Below are positions 1-12,600 of a stretch of DNA of 64,000 nt, piece by piece. Below the pieces are notes generated by a model. The model was not told where the DNA came from and did not search any database. It was given only the letters and a program-made list of their open reading frames with translations. Every line of letters begins with the position of its first letter. Position 1 is the first letter of the stretch. Both the position numbers and the translations under genes were made by a program. This DNA comes from Boswellia sacra (Eukaryota > Streptophyta > Magnoliopsida > Sapindales > Burseraceae): NCBI GenBank assembly GCA_013180625.2, contig SNVD02013653.1, positions 17,815 through 81,814 on the forward strand, given 5' to 3'.

Positions 1-741
1 TTTTGCAATTTTTAATTTTTGAAAATATAATATTATTTATATTTAATTTTAGAATAATTTAATTAATTAATTGAACGATGTTATTTCAGGGGACATTAAA
101 AAATATACAAAATTATTTTAATAATTTGATATATTATCAGCCAGAGAAACCACGTTACATGTAAAGAAATGGTCCGGGACTATCATTAGCCATTAGACGA
201 ATCGGAAGGCGAAGAACAGGCTCGTAATTAATTAAATTTTTGCAAAGCCACATCCATCAAGGCCCGGCCCCTGAAGTTTCAAGCATGCCCAGGATATCAA
301 TTGCACGTCAGCCAACCAGCCCAACCCGACATGAAACTTGACCCATCCAAGTGGCCCTGCCAATTGTTTGATTAAGCCTGTGCCTTAGAAATCAAATTCG
401 TCTTACATGACCGACTTAAGATGAGAAAATCGTCTGCTCTCTTGCAAAATATGTTCACCTTGTCCAGATGGAAAACTTTACCATACCCTTACCGATGTGC
501 CTACATTAGTCGCATGAATCACGTAATGAGAACAGAAACAATCCCTGTAACATTAGATCATTCACAAAGAAACTAGGAACAGAATTAGTATAAAAGAACA
601 ATGGTGACAAGCCTAATTCTATAGTATTACAATATCATCACAAACGACAGCAATTGAATAACCTAAAAATGATATCCAACATCTACCACCTATGAAGAAC
701 ACAGACTTTATTTCTGTATCTACTTGTATACTCTTTTAACA
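1..741. other. 3' flank of the GRAS gene, no other gene seen
   Basis: AT-rich at its left end, more mixed from about 130 on. No reading frame with plant coding character, no RNA gene and no clear transposon end was recognised. The part nearest 741 should hold the 3' UTR and poly(A) site of the minus-strand GRAS gene, but no unambiguous AATAAA signal was assigned. Confidence 0.5.
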
Positions 742-2484
742 CTATTGCCAAGCAGATGCCGAGATCAAGGCCCTGTCTTTCCATCCCAACAACATGGCGC
801 CATCAGTCTCCACCAGTTTATAATGCTCAGAGTAACACCTCAACAAGCTCCTAATTACAGAGTTAACATATGGGCTTAATGGACATTGCCGGAATCCAGC
901 CATCGTAAACCTAGACTTCCACTTCCCAAATAGTTCATGGCGTTCTACCCTCTCTTTCCCCTCGCAAGCAATGACATTCACGATATCCCTTGCCAAACAG
1001 TGCTGCTCTACGTTAATTCGCTGCTTTTGGTCCCTTGGCATTGTCACGTCGATTGACTCGAACATTGCCAAGTAGAAGTTCAGAGCTTCAATGAACCTGG
1101 GGAGGAAAGGAGCAGTGTTTGTGTTTGATTCTTGCTCCACCAAGGTGACCACCTTAGGATTAAGTGACTTTATCATCCTCAGAAGCCCATCCCTTGGATT
1201 GTTGACATCAACACTTTCATCTGGGGTGTGGTGGAGCTCTAGAGGGAAGTTCACAGCCAGAGCTTCCCCAGGCCTCACATCTAACATTTCCATTGTAATG
1301 TCCGGAGCAAAAACTGGTACTGGATGAAACTCAACAGGAATATTGAACTTCTCTGATATTGCTGCCAAACGCCTGCCAACTGCCTCCAATCCATCACCAC
1401 GGGCATATTTGCTAACAGGATCATCAATTCCTGTGATCCTCACATAAGGGGCTCCAGAAGGTTTAGCTGCAAGCGCCTGCAAGAGCGTCATCCATTGTGT
1501 TCCCTGAGCTATCTGAAAATCAATGATATGGATGCGATCCTCGTTTTTGCATGCTTCAGCTATGGCCCCATTGGCAGCCATGTAACCAAACTTCAGGTAG
1601 GGGCAGATTTCATACAGGATATGCATGTAAGAAAGTAAGTCCTTGCTATCAGGCTCCCTACAACGAAGAGCACGGTATATGTTAGAGCCCGATTGCTCCC
1701 TCCTAGCTACCAACCCTTCTACCATGTAAGCACCAAGACGCTGAATTGGTTCTCCACTGATAGATACAGCACCTCTAGCCTTTTCAATCAAATTATCAAA
1801 ATCACTGAGCTTGTTTTCCGAGAGAGCTTTAGCACATGCAATCAGTAATTGCTTCAAATTGCCTGAAGGAAAACCCTGCAAAGATGATTCTTCAGTTTGA
1901 GTCCGGTAATTCTCAATTCGAGCGCCTTCACCTGACTCCCTATACCTATAACCAATGGATGGCTGAGGCTGGATTATTTGTGAACCCTGTCGTTCCTGAA
2001 TTAATGCCCTAGATCTCTGGCCAGATGCCTGAGTCCTATTACTTTCACCAGAAGACACATTTGTTGTAGTTACTTCCACTTCATCAGGCCCCATCAGTAC
2101 AGTCTCTAGTTCCTGCAAAGCGTGTTGTATTTTCTGGCTACGATTTGCATTCTGCACGTATGAGGTCCCACCAGAACAGAGGCCTATGCTGTCCACACTA
2201 GGGCTTAATCGATGAAAATAAGTGTTGGACTCCAATGAAGACTTACAAGAAGGGCTGAGCACAGAAAGATTCTCTGTGGAGCTGAGATGCTCCTGGCTAT
2301 CACTCAATGTTGTAGCCGAATCGCTATCAAACTGACTTGAAAATGGTGAGTTTGGAGAGTTTCCAATGTCAAATTTCAGAGATCCAAACAACCTACTAGG
2401 TAATGAAGGGACAGCAGGATAAGAAGAAGAGTAAGATAAGTCTGCACCAGTGACACTATACCTAAAGAGATGGTGTGAGTCCAT
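742..2484 (-). CDS. GRAS-family transcription regulator, PAT1/CIGR2 (SCL13-like) branch
   Basis: Intronless coding region of 580 aa. Residues 1-205 are a Ser-rich, low-complexity N-terminus whose opening (MDSHHLFRYSVTGA) and the HALQELETVLMGPD stretch (about 121-134) resemble the rice chitin-inducible gibberellin-responsive protein CIGR2. The GRAS domain runs from about 209 to the end: leucine-rich region (LKQLLIACAKAL), VHIID motif as HIIDF (319-323), second leucine-rich region, the RVERHELFGKW stretch and a C-terminal SAW motif ending in ISASAWQ. Family members act in the nucleus and cytoplasm as co-regulators in phytochrome, gibberellin and elicitor responses; the exact role here is inferred. 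Length fits the branch (about 490-600 aa). The ATG at 2484 begins the conserved N-terminus. All key motifs are intact, so the gene looks functional. Confidence 0.95.
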   Translation of the reverse strand: MDSHHLFRYSVTGADLSYSSSYPAVPSLPSRLFGSLKFDIGNSPNSPFSSQFDSDSATTLSDSQEHLSSTENLSVLSPSCKSSLESNTYFHRLSPSVDSIGLCSGGTSYVQNANRSQKIQHALQELETVLMGPDEVEVTTTNVSSGESNRTQASGQRSRALIQERQGSQIIQPQPSIGYRYRESGEGARIENYRTQTEESSLQGFPSGNLKQLLIACAKALSENKLSDFDNLIEKARGAVSISGEPIQRLGAYMVEGLVARREQSGSNIYRALRCREPDSKDLLSYMHILYEICPYLKFGYMAANGAIAEACKNEDRIHIIDFQIAQGTQWMTLLQALAAKPSGAPYVRITGIDDPVSKYARGDGLEAVGRRLAAISEKFNIPVEFHPVPVFAPDITMEMLDVRPGEALAVNFPLELHHTPDESVDVNNPRDGLLRMIKSLNPKVVTLVEQESNTNTAPFLPRFIEALNFYLAMFESIDVTMPRDQKQRINVEQHCLARDIVNVIACEGKERVERHELFGKWKSRFTMAGFRQCPLSPYVNSVIRSLLRCYSEHYKLVETDGAMLLGWKDRALISASAWQ

Positions 2485-2601
2485 GCTATGGTTATATCAT
2501 CAGCTTCTCTCCACAATATGAAATCCAAAAATGTTATTCACAGATCAGAAACTTTTCTACTACACCCTCTGTTGTCAACAATTTTAATCTGCTTGCAATT
2601 C

Positions 2602-3393
2602 CTAGAATAGATTAATAGAAGACAAACTCATCTACCTTCAAAATCAACCTGTCAAACCATTAAGAAAAAAATGAACACAACGAATTCGGACAACATATTC
2701 AAAGAACACATTTAAGCCTTAAAATAGCATAAAAGTAGCAAGATTAAAATCACATAGAAATAACCCCAGCGTTTCCTCTAGACAAAGAGTTCACCATTTC
2801 TTGATAGAAAAACTAAACCAGTCTGTAAAAGTAGATTGACCAACACTCACAGCAAAATGTACAACTTGCATAACCCTCTTACTGTCTACCGCAGATTAAT
2901 TAAATATTTCTTGGTAGACAAAAAACAGTTCACACATTAGAAAAAGTTGATAAGTATTTGGTAACTAGAACCTTCCCAAAGGTCTACCAAGTCCTCCTCA
3001 GCAGTCTACTGAAAATTTCCCAGAAATTTCATTCTAGACACAAATATCAACAGTACTTCCAATAATAATTAAATTAGCATAAAACTATATATAAATATTA
3101 CAAACATTTCAATGAAAAATCTCATTTATGGAAATTCTTTATCAAACTTGAAACTACTGTCAACGCTAATAATTACAATGACAAAGCGAAACAAAAGCAA
3201 TCCACCGATTTCAACGAAAATTTGTCAAAATAGGGAAATTAATCAACTAAGTTAACTTCCCGACGAATGAAATGCTTCATCAAGCTTTCACAACAACTGA
3301 AACAACAAAATCAGAAGTAACAACAACAACAACACTAAGAACAAGTAACTAGTTTTGAATATTCAAGCTCCTATTTAGCTCTTTGTTAGTTAC
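2602..3393 (-). other. Probable 5'-UTR intron of the GRAS gene
   Basis: On the minus strand a good donor (CCAG|GTAACT, boundary at 3394/3393) lies downstream of the TATA box. A pyrimidine-rich acceptor ending CTATTCTAG lies at 2602. Removing this stretch joins a short leader exon to the coding exon. Leader introns are common in PAT1-branch GRAS genes. The acceptor is a choice among several AGs, so the right donor is firmer than the left end. Confidence 0.5.
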
Positions 3394-3494
3394 CTGGAAA
3401 GCTTGGCGGAGAAGAAACGATGATTTGCGTGTTGGTGTTTGGCTCAGGTTGAAGGTGTTACGTGTCTAAAGAACAAGCGGAGGAGATAGAGAGG

Positions 3495-3502
3495 TATTTA
3501 TA
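3495..3502 (-). promoter_or_regulatory. TATA box of the GRAS gene
   Basis: TATAAATA read on the minus strand, in the context CTATAAATACC. It predicts transcription starting near 3465, followed by a short leader and the 5'-UTR intron. Confidence 0.65.
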
Positions 3503-3864
3503 GAGGAGAGGAGGGGAGTTGACGGAGGTTTCAAAAGGCACTTAACGGTAACAGAACTGACAGAAGTCGTTGGCTGGGAGCGATGGAGACTTGGAAGAGT
3601 AGGAGATGGCCCTTTTTGTACAGCTGGGGGAGAGTAAACGAGGTTAATCACGCCGTCATAACGAATGTCACGCCCAAGTAGAACATTCCTTGCTCTTTCG
3701 TTTCACCCTTTTGACATATCGGGTAACGTCATGTCAATCTCCACGCGCCTGTGTAGTAATTACTCGTCACGCAGCTCCAATACTCTGGAGTGTGTATTTC
3801 ACGCGCTGTGATTGGGTGTGTGTCTTTGTAGTGAACTGTTCACCGCGCACAGAAACCAAACCGT

Positions 3865-4040
3865 GCTTGACCGAGTGACGCTCACGTGATGTACACGTGA
3901 CGAAGGCCAGCTCATGTCTTAGCACGCCGGGCGTGTCGAGTGATGATTTTAAAATCCAGCGAAATGCCACCAATCAAGTTTGTGTGCTGACACGTCGACA
4001 AAGACTTTTGTTCGTTTTGACTCGTTTGACCTGACGTGGC
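3865..4040. promoter_or_regulatory. G-box / W-box / TGACG cluster upstream of the GRAS gene
   Basis: Two perfect palindromic CACGTG G-boxes start at 3883 and 3894, exactly 11 bp apart, so they lie on the same face of the helix. TGACG (as-1 type) cores sit at 3876 and 4032, and W-box cores TTGAC at 3867, 4017 and 4026. The cluster is about 0.4-0.6 kb upstream of the predicted start. bZIP/bHLH and WRKY factors bind such sites; that would suit the elicitor- and hormone-responsive CIGR branch, but binding is inferred. Confidence 0.5.
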
Positions 4041-7000
4041 ACGCGTTCACATGTGTTTTCAAAGTCGAATCAAGACCAAGTATTGCTTGGTAAGCTTCTC
4101 AATTAATTAAACTAATAAGCTGCTTCTTTTCAACTCTAGAAATTCTTATTTAGAAATCAATCACATGGTGGTCTCTCCACAGTCTAATTTGGTTTACCAT
4201 TTTGAAATTCTACAACCTAACCCCAAGAAACTTGTCTTTACTTTATGCCAATTTAATAATTTAGGAACTTCAATTTTTAAAAACGTTTACAACCAACCAA
4301 CCAACCATGTGCACATTAACAAAAATACATGTGTACGTATTTTGTTATTTCAACAGAATCAAACACCCATGTTTGAATATCATTATTGTGGCACATGTGT
4401 GATAGAGTTCGAATAATTATTTCTTATAGGAAGTCCTAGGTTAATCAACCTTGATACTTGTGTAATAATATTGTTGACCCAAGCTCTATAATGTTTCCCT
4501 TATTTGAAAGCTACATCTTAGTGAAACCCATCAAAAGAAGTATCAAATTTATTTTTTAATATCTCAATATTATTAAAACTAAGCGTATACTCGTTAATAT
4601 GTGTATGCTTTTAACATGTTAATGTAAATTTCTAATGCTTATTCATTTTTATTAAAGTTAGTGTTTGAAATGAGATGAATGGATTTAATATGTTTTTGAT
4701 AATAAAAAATAAACAGTATAAGTAGTTCAATAATTTAACGTGATGCATATACAATTGTTGCAAATTTCAATTGAGTTAAGATGTTACATATACCATTGCC
4801 GTGTATACAACACAAATTTAATAAAGTTAAGAAACGACAAGAAGTTGATAGGACGGATTCATGTAATCTAATTATCACATACTTGAAGAGAAATCTGCTA
4901 GGATGTGCAATCAAGTAAAATGAAGCATGGAAGACCTATTCCAATATGTTAGGTCCACGTGTGAAGGAAAATCGCATGATCATATTATTGGCATCTTATG
5001 AGAATTCAAGTTTAATTTGATTACCTAAACTAAAGTAGTATTGCATGTTTACTTTGTTGCCCAATACACAATGGCTTTAATTAATTAAGAAAATTAATAT
5101 TAATAGAATTAGGATAATTTCCTAGTTTAATAGCACTTATTAATCAATCGTAACACAATCACCTATCATCGTATATAAAATATACAAAGCGAAAAAGATT
5201 TTTCCTCCTAGAAATCGCAATAACCTTGGGAATCCTATTTTAATAGGAATTCATTAGTTAATTCTAATACAATCACCTGTCATGGTATATAGAATAGACG
5301 AAGCGAAAAGGATTTTCCTACTAAAAATCATGATTTCCTTGTTAGGGATAGGTCATATACTCTTATAAATCAACATCTTAACCAAGGGGAGAGAGAGAAA
5401 TAATCTTGAATTATAAATACATTAGAATGCGTTAAATAGTGAGAGTATCATTTTTATTTTGTAAGATTCATTTAATTAGAAGTGTTTTAAAGTAAAAATC
5501 GATACTATATGCAAAAGCACTTAACAATCAGTTTTATAAATTGAACTTATTCCCTGAATTTTGGGTAAAAACGAATCTTACATAGAAACACTAAAACGTG
5601 TTTCCTTTTAAGATACTTACAACCTTTTCTTTTTGTTTGATTTGTTATAATATGTTTAATCATTAAGTGGAAAAGAAATCATGGATTATGCTTTTGGCAT
5701 CATCAAATTAGAATAGGATATGGGGAATGAATGTGGAAAGTAAGATTTTGCTTTAAGAATGATTTAGATGACACCAAAAAAAAAAGTCATTTTCCTAAAA
5801 GAGGCTTTATGCTCTCTAGTCTCTAGAAGCGCTTTTTTGTATGGCTCAAGATTAAGAACGAAATGAAAACTACTTAAAGTGGCTTATTGCTTTGTATCGT
5901 GGTGTGTTAACAAATGGACGGATATGCTTATCTAAAACTTTACTTCAACGTTCTTTGAACCTTCTATATTCACACATGCATCTTTTTATCAAAATAAAGG
6001 GTATTTTACTTTCACTATTGTTTGATTACAAGAATAATAAATTAAATATTGTAAATATATTTTATAAAGTAATATCATTAATATCATGTAGCATATATTC
6101 TTTGATTTAACTCTAAGAAGAATAAGTAAAGTAATTTTGTATAAAGCAATTTCATTAAAAATCAAATTGTACATGATATTTTAGACATATCTCTAAATTG
6201 ACACCTTAATAAGTGAATTATAAATGCCTATAAAATTAACAAATTTATTATTATGTATCTCTAAGGGATTTCTTAATGATTTAAGAATACATATTAGGGG
6301 GTTCTCCAAAGTATGGTGCACTTCCCCTACGTCCCAGCTTTTTGGGGTTTTCTTCTGCATGCATTTGTTGAATGCTAGTATTTACCCTTATAAAGATCTC
6401 AAAAAAATTATATTTTTTTCATTATAATAATTATTAAAATATTTTTAATTATCAAAGCATTTTCTAAGTCGACTCAAGACTTTTTTGTTAATTGTTTAAT
6501 TTGTTGCACGTGTTTTCTAAAAATAGCGGCGCAGCTTTGTGTCGGTACACTCAAAAATCGTATTATCGAGAAAATTAAAGAAAATAAAATCGACGGTCAT
6601 AATCGTCGTATTGGTCAAACCAAGCAAAAAGAAATTGATAGTTCCAATTCGACACGTGCGGAAATAAGGCTGGAAATTAAAACGAGACAAGGTTTGAAAG
6701 ACCTGTTTAATTTCTCACTTTGTCTGAATCTGAACGCAACAAATAGAAATAAAAACTTTAAAAAAAAATTAACTAAATTTATTTTTTTAAAACACGACAG
6801 ACTTGTGAATAGAGCCATTACATTGATGCCAGGTCAGTGTAATTGGGACCCGCTGTAGGACCCATGCACGATGTTGTGTGGTCCCAAGCGTGTGAAAGCG
6901 AGGAAATGTGAAAAAGTCAAACACGGTTATGATTCTTACACATGCCCCACCTAGGTTTGACCATGCACTGGATGATGTTGATATTGTTGACCAGATGCTC

Positions 7001-8590
7001 TTAGATGGTCAAACCTAACTTATATTAAATCATTTTTTATTTTCTCAGATTTATTTTTCATTCTCCTTCGCGCAAATCAACCAAGAAGTGGGCTCCACCT
7101 TTTTTAAATAAATATTTTGAGATTTCTATTTTTATTTAAAAATTAATAATTATAGAAAAAAAATGGGCTAGGTGACAATCTCGACATTTTGAACCTCGAA
7201 TATTGCGATTTTAAGAATTTTTCCGAGAAAAGTGTTGAATTTGTTGACATGATAAGATCTGTAATTTCATGGTTTGTATTTTGCAAGTGAAAATATCTAC
7301 TTTGGAATTTTTTTAATCATTTAATTGGAAATTTAAAGAGTTGTTCTGAGGCGTAAGCAGTTTGACCATTTAATCATTTTTATTAGTATATTAAAATTTA
7401 TATAATAATAATGAATTATCATAAAGCATTTTGTATTGCCATTGTGTATTGTTTAGTTTTTAAAGCCATTATTATGAATTTCTAATATTATCTTTATACT
7501 CTATTTGGATAAGATTAATGTGAATCCCAATTTAATTAATCTAAAGTTACTAGAAAAGTGTGAATCCCAATTTAATTAATCTAAAGTTACTAGAAAAGGG
7601 ATATGTCATAAGTCAAAACTTGCTTAGCTGAATTAGACATTGTTGTCGCATGATTTTTCAAGATATAATCTATCGGCTGTGTACATTTGGTTGATACACA
7701 TTAATTACTTTTGGACTAAATTAAAGAAACAACTTTGAAACGATTGAAAATTCTCTATATTGAAATCTTATGGTGACTTTTAAAAATCTTCCGATATATA
7801 AAGTTCAACTTGCTCTAAGTGTCACCATTATTATGTTAATTTTCGTCTTCTTTGAAGATTTGTCTATGGAAAATTGATTGAATAATGTATCAAGTGTGAA
7901 CAGTACTAATGATTAGAGTAATGCTATCAAAATCCGCATCTAAGTTCGAGAACATTTTAAAGACTTCGGTGGCAACTATTTCGTAAAAAAGGATGTGTCG
8001 AATTGCCACAAAAATCTTTCCCCTAATTATGAACCAATGCCATGGAAGTTTCAAGTATTTCATCTTCAACTCTTTAGTGAAAATCATAAAAAAAAAAAAA
8101 AGAAATTGAAGATAGAAGGCAAACTATTTGAATATCTTGATTATTGTTCATGAATTTCACATGTCCCTATCGTCTTCTCTACTCTTTCTTCTCTTTGTCA
8201 ACTTAATGGACTTGGGCTTTAATTTTGCAATAGACCATGATCTTGACGGGGAGTTTCCAGATTTGAGGATGATATATTGTTAGTCTGAAAAATTTGTGCA
8301 CAAGAATTTCACCAAATTTTGAAATCATAAAATTTGCAGCACAAATAGGGACGTTAAACTCGGAAAAAATTTATAGTAAATAAGTGAACATAACAATCTT
8401 ATCAAAAACGAAAATAATAAGAATAATAATTGAGTAGTACTAATAATTGAGTGGTACTACTCTTATAAATTATCGATATAGACCAATTTAACATTATTGA
8501 ATGATTATCACATCATCTACTTGAAATTCACTCCTCCAATCAAATCATGACACATGAGTTTGTATGAGAAAATTTGTATAAATCGTTTGT
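4041..8590. other. Gene-free AT-rich intergenic region
   Basis: No coding region with recognisable family signature; the longest open frames are short and AT-driven. An imperfect direct duplication is visible at about 5160-5230 and 5275-5345, sharing the GTATAnA.AATA.AC.AAGCGAAAA.GATTTT pattern. A 40-bp tandem duplication lies at 7521-7600 and is listed separately. Nothing else could be assigned. Confidence 0.5.
7521..7600. repeat. 40-bp tandem duplication
   Basis: Two adjacent units, 7521-7560 and 7561-7600, both beginning TGAATCCCAATTTAATTAAT, with a single mismatch near the unit end. A recent local duplication with no associated gene. Confidence 0.9.
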
Positions 8591-8595
8591 AAAAA

Positions 8596-8800
8596 GGGTA
8601 ATGCTACATCGACAACTCATCTATAACTATTTTTTATACAACTTGAGTTGACAAACTATCACTTTATGGGTAAAAATTAAAAATAAATAAAAGCTGTTAA
8701 ATTAAATGACATAATAATTACTTATCCAATAATATCTTGCCAACTTAGGTTATTTAAAATGTTGATTATAAATGGGTTACAGGTCTAGTATTATTCTTGT
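8596..8800. mobile_element. Possible degraded MITE (GTAATGCTAC-type ends)
   Basis: The left end reads GGGTAATGCTACATCGACAA. About 200 bp later comes a weakly complementary end (GTCTAGTATTATTCTTG). The same TAATGCTAC terminal word occurs in the well-defined MITE at 60188-60402. No target-site duplication was recognised. Confidence 0.35.
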
Positions 8801-8919
8801 AAGAATAGTATTACTCACAATAATTCGACATTTAGCAAAATTATAGATGTGAGGTTGTTTTTTACAATATTTATTTGGGCTAATATTACTAAACTCCCTT
8901 ATGGTTTAGCACAATATCG

Positions 8920-9105
8920 TGCAAAAGGTATGTTTGGAGAATATATAAGTGTGACCCTAAATATTTGTATTTTTATATCATTTAGGTCCATCAAACATGC
9001 ATTTTTGTATCATCCAGATTCATTTTTTATCATCAAAATGGACCTGGATGATACAAAAATGTAAACATTTAAAGTTACGCAAATATATTCTCCAAACATA
9101 CTTTC
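8920..9105. repeat. Imperfect palindrome / foldback sequence
   Basis: TATGTTTGGAGAATATAT near 8930 is the reverse complement of ATATATTCTCCAAACATA near 9083-9100. Further in, CATTTTTGTATCATCCAG pairs with CTGGATGATACAAAAATG, and ATTTAGGTCCAT with ATGGACCTGGAT. The transcript could fold into a stem of about 80 bp. It directly abuts the hAT-type MITE at 9110. Confidence 0.7.
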
Positions 9106-9109
9106 CGTC

Positions 9110-9623
9110 TAGGGGTGGCAATTCATATCATTCGTGTCGACCCATTTAATTATTCGTGTCAAGACATGAAACACGGATCCGACACGGTTATTAAACGTGT
9201 TACTCACGTGTTATAATCGTGTCATATTTAATTTACATAATTTATTTAATTGTTTAACCTAGTTATACATAATATATTATATTCTATATATTTATATTAA
9301 TTAAAATTATTTTTAGAATATAAACTATTGTTCGTATAAAATATTGTTAAAATCATCATAATTTATTATTTTGTAAATTAATTTATTTTATAATATAAAA
9401 TTTTCAGTTTTATAATATATATATTGTAAGTAGGTAACAATTTATATTATTAAATGAGCTTACATGTTAAGTATAGACAAAATATGTTTAACTATTTGTG
9501 TCATTAAACGGATTGGCGTGTTGAACACCTTCAACACGAATCTAACCCATTTATTAATCGTATATCGTATTCATATCGTAATCATGTCGTATTTGCGTGT
9601 CATGACCCAAATTGTCACCCCTA
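9110..9623 (+). mobile_element. hAT-type MITE, family A copy 1 (514 bp)
   Basis: Ends are inverted: TAGGGGTGGCAATT at the left, AATTGTCACCCCTA at the right. The flanks TTTCCGTC (9102-9109) and TTTCTGCC (9624-9631) agree at 6 of 8 positions, as expected for an aged 8-bp target duplication. The subterminal 100-150 bp at each end is rich in CGTGTC/GACACG words, typical of hAT transposase-binding regions, and the core is AT-rich. No transposase is encoded. A sister copy in the opposite orientation lies at 14501-14989. Confidence 0.8.
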
Positions 9624-9631
9624 TTTCTGCC

Positions 9632-12600
9632 TGATATTATGCCAAACTATAGAGGAGGTCAGGGATATTCCCCTAGTTGTTTCCATCATTTTACCTTTAT
9701 TTAAAATGAATGATGAGCCCATTCAATTTCCAAGTAAAATTTTTCAAATATCACCATTCTAAGAATATTGTTATTTGAGCCTCAATTTAATTAAATAATA
9801 TTTTTAAATTAAAATTTATACATATTTTTGAAATACCACCAAACTTACCCCTTTTTAATTTAAATATTTCTGAAACAATTCACCGATCATTGCAATACTT
9901 ATTTTCAAGAAAAAAACTATGCGATTTTTTTTTCTTTGGAAGTCAAAAGTTATTCACTTGTTTTATTTTTTTTATATTAGTTTTACTCTTGTATAGCTTA
10001 ATATGTTACAACTTTATTTATTTATTTCTTTTGGGGTTTTTCATGAAGTTTGTTCAGAGGCTTTATTCTTTTTAATATTTTACATTATATACTAGGCTTA
10101 CTTGCTTGGTTATATTGAATTGAAGATGATAAAAAACTTTGGTTTCCTACAATTGAAAAATTAATCATGGTTTATTTACATATGCATGAGACTTTCTTAT
10201 TCGGTTATATTGGTTGAACAAAATAAAAAACGTTCAGTTTCTAATGATTGAACAAAAGTTGTTTCAAAGAGGAAAAAAAAAGTATATTAAAAACAAAATG
10301 AAAACTTACTCATTCAACGTTGTAATGTCAATACTAGAGTTCATCTTCCATCATTTTAAATTACGTATTTGAAGAAAAAAATAATGACTGAGGATTGAAG
10401 GAAAAAAATATTTAAACGAAATCATTGTTAAAATATTACATTGGATATGGGTATCCTTATAATGGTCCATATTCTTTTTAGTAATTTATATCTCAAAAAT
10501 AAAAATTTATTTTTAATTTTAATAAAAGTGGGGCTTGAAGAGAGATTTTGAAGGGCTTAAATAACAATCCTCCCCTTCCAAATGATCATTGAGCCCATTT
10601 TGCCATCAAGCCCAACTTACAAGTTGGGTTTAAATAGAACTACTCCGATGATCGTTGAGCCCATTTCATCATCAAGCCCAATCCAGTCTATTGAAGCGAA
10701 CCCCTAATAGCCCATTATTTAAACCGAGCATGAAAACCCACATATATAATTTCAGCAAAATAATGAACCTTCGTGATAATGCAACACCAAACTTCCTGCT
10801 ACTTCAAGGCTCAACATAAATTCCTTCCGGCAACATTTCCCTTCTGGTTCTTGCTTATCTTCAACTCATAATAACAAATATAATCACCCATACGTATCAT
10901 GAATTTCAATTATTTTTGCATCTCATTAGACAAATAAAACTTGAGATGTCTAAGCTTGCTTATAGCTCTTGTTACATTGAATTGCAGGTTCAACTTTGTC
11001 ATATATCTATATGCTTGGAATGGTAGGGTCGGCCTCTGTCAATCCAACCCAGATTGAAATGAAGTGTGGGGTGGAGAGAACAAATGCACATGTACCCACA
11101 TGAGCCAGTCACATGCACCATCGACCCTGTCACAAGAGGGCATGCTACGCAAGCTTTGCTTCAATCTCACTATGATCAATACATGTCATAAAACTTATAT
11201 TTATAGTAGCTTTACCTCCAAGCTAGCTAGCGTGACCATAATCAATGTATAGTGTCATAAATTTTGGGGCATTATCTATTCTCATGTTAGATGAGTGGCA
11301 CTTTACTGCTCCTCCACTCTTACAACTCCACCATCTCATGAGACAGGCACATGTATGATTACTACATTTGATGTCAACAATTTAATTAACATAATTGAAA
11401 AAGCGGATCGTAGTCTATCATTGTTTTGTTGGGACAACTATTTTTATTATTATTATGCAATTCATCTTGATGATATTTGAATGTGTTTTCAGAAGTATGT
11501 TTTAAAAGATTATCGTGTATAAGAGAATACAGAATTTTAATTTGGTAGGATATAATCTATTTATCTATTTGTAGAAAAATCCATTCGTAATATTATTATA
11601 AATATGCAACAAGAGTACATAAACACCAAAAAATGGGCATCCTAGCTAATGCTTAAAAAAGGTTTTAAAACAATTCTTCTCATATCTTTATAGATAAAAA
11701 TATTTTTATGTAACACATATGTATTGTTTCCTTTCATTGTCGAGATTTGATTCACAATCATATATATATAGGTACGGATGTATAAACTTATTTTCTTTTG
11801 TAAAAGGACAAGTAATAGTCTATTAACCATATTCTTATAATTTGTGATTTTGCAACCTTAAAGGAGTCGAATATTGAATAAGAAAACGAGTCAGGATATT
11901 AAACGATTTGAGAAGTATAATATTACTTTTCAATAAACATCAATAAAATTTTGGAAATATTTTTACAATGTAAAAGACTTTTCAATTTTTTCCTACAATA
12001 ACTTTAATTGCATTTCATGATATGCATCTTCGACCTAAAAGTTATCATGGAGAGGTTTAAATTAGAGTTGCAACTCCATTGTCATTGCCTTAAAACCCAA
12101 ATAATGACTTAATAACTTTGATACTCAGTAACACAAATTAAACAGAAACCCAGAAAGGTAGCTCTAGCCTAGACACAAATTTTTGAGAATAGACAATTTA
12201 ACTACTCTGAAGAAAAGAAAATAATTTCTTTTACGAATTAGCATCCACCAAATGATTTAAAAGTCAAAACTCTTGAAAACATTGATTTGTAAAGCAAAAA
12301 CATTAGGTTTCTGAAATATTTGCTTTAATTGGGACTTTCCAGAGGTGAGCAGGGGACAAACACTACCGTTTTCTCACACCTAAAGCACCTTTTTTTGAGT
12401 CATGTTTGGGCACATTTGACCATTTTGCTAATAATTAATATTTAATAATATGAAGCTCAAGCCTCAATCTCTTACCTTTATTAGCTAATGGGGTTTGGTA
12501 AAGTATGAACAATGAAGATTGATTTCAAATGTTTTACTGTTATATGGATTAATATTACTAACCAAACCATTCATCATTTTAACATTTTCAATTCTTACTC

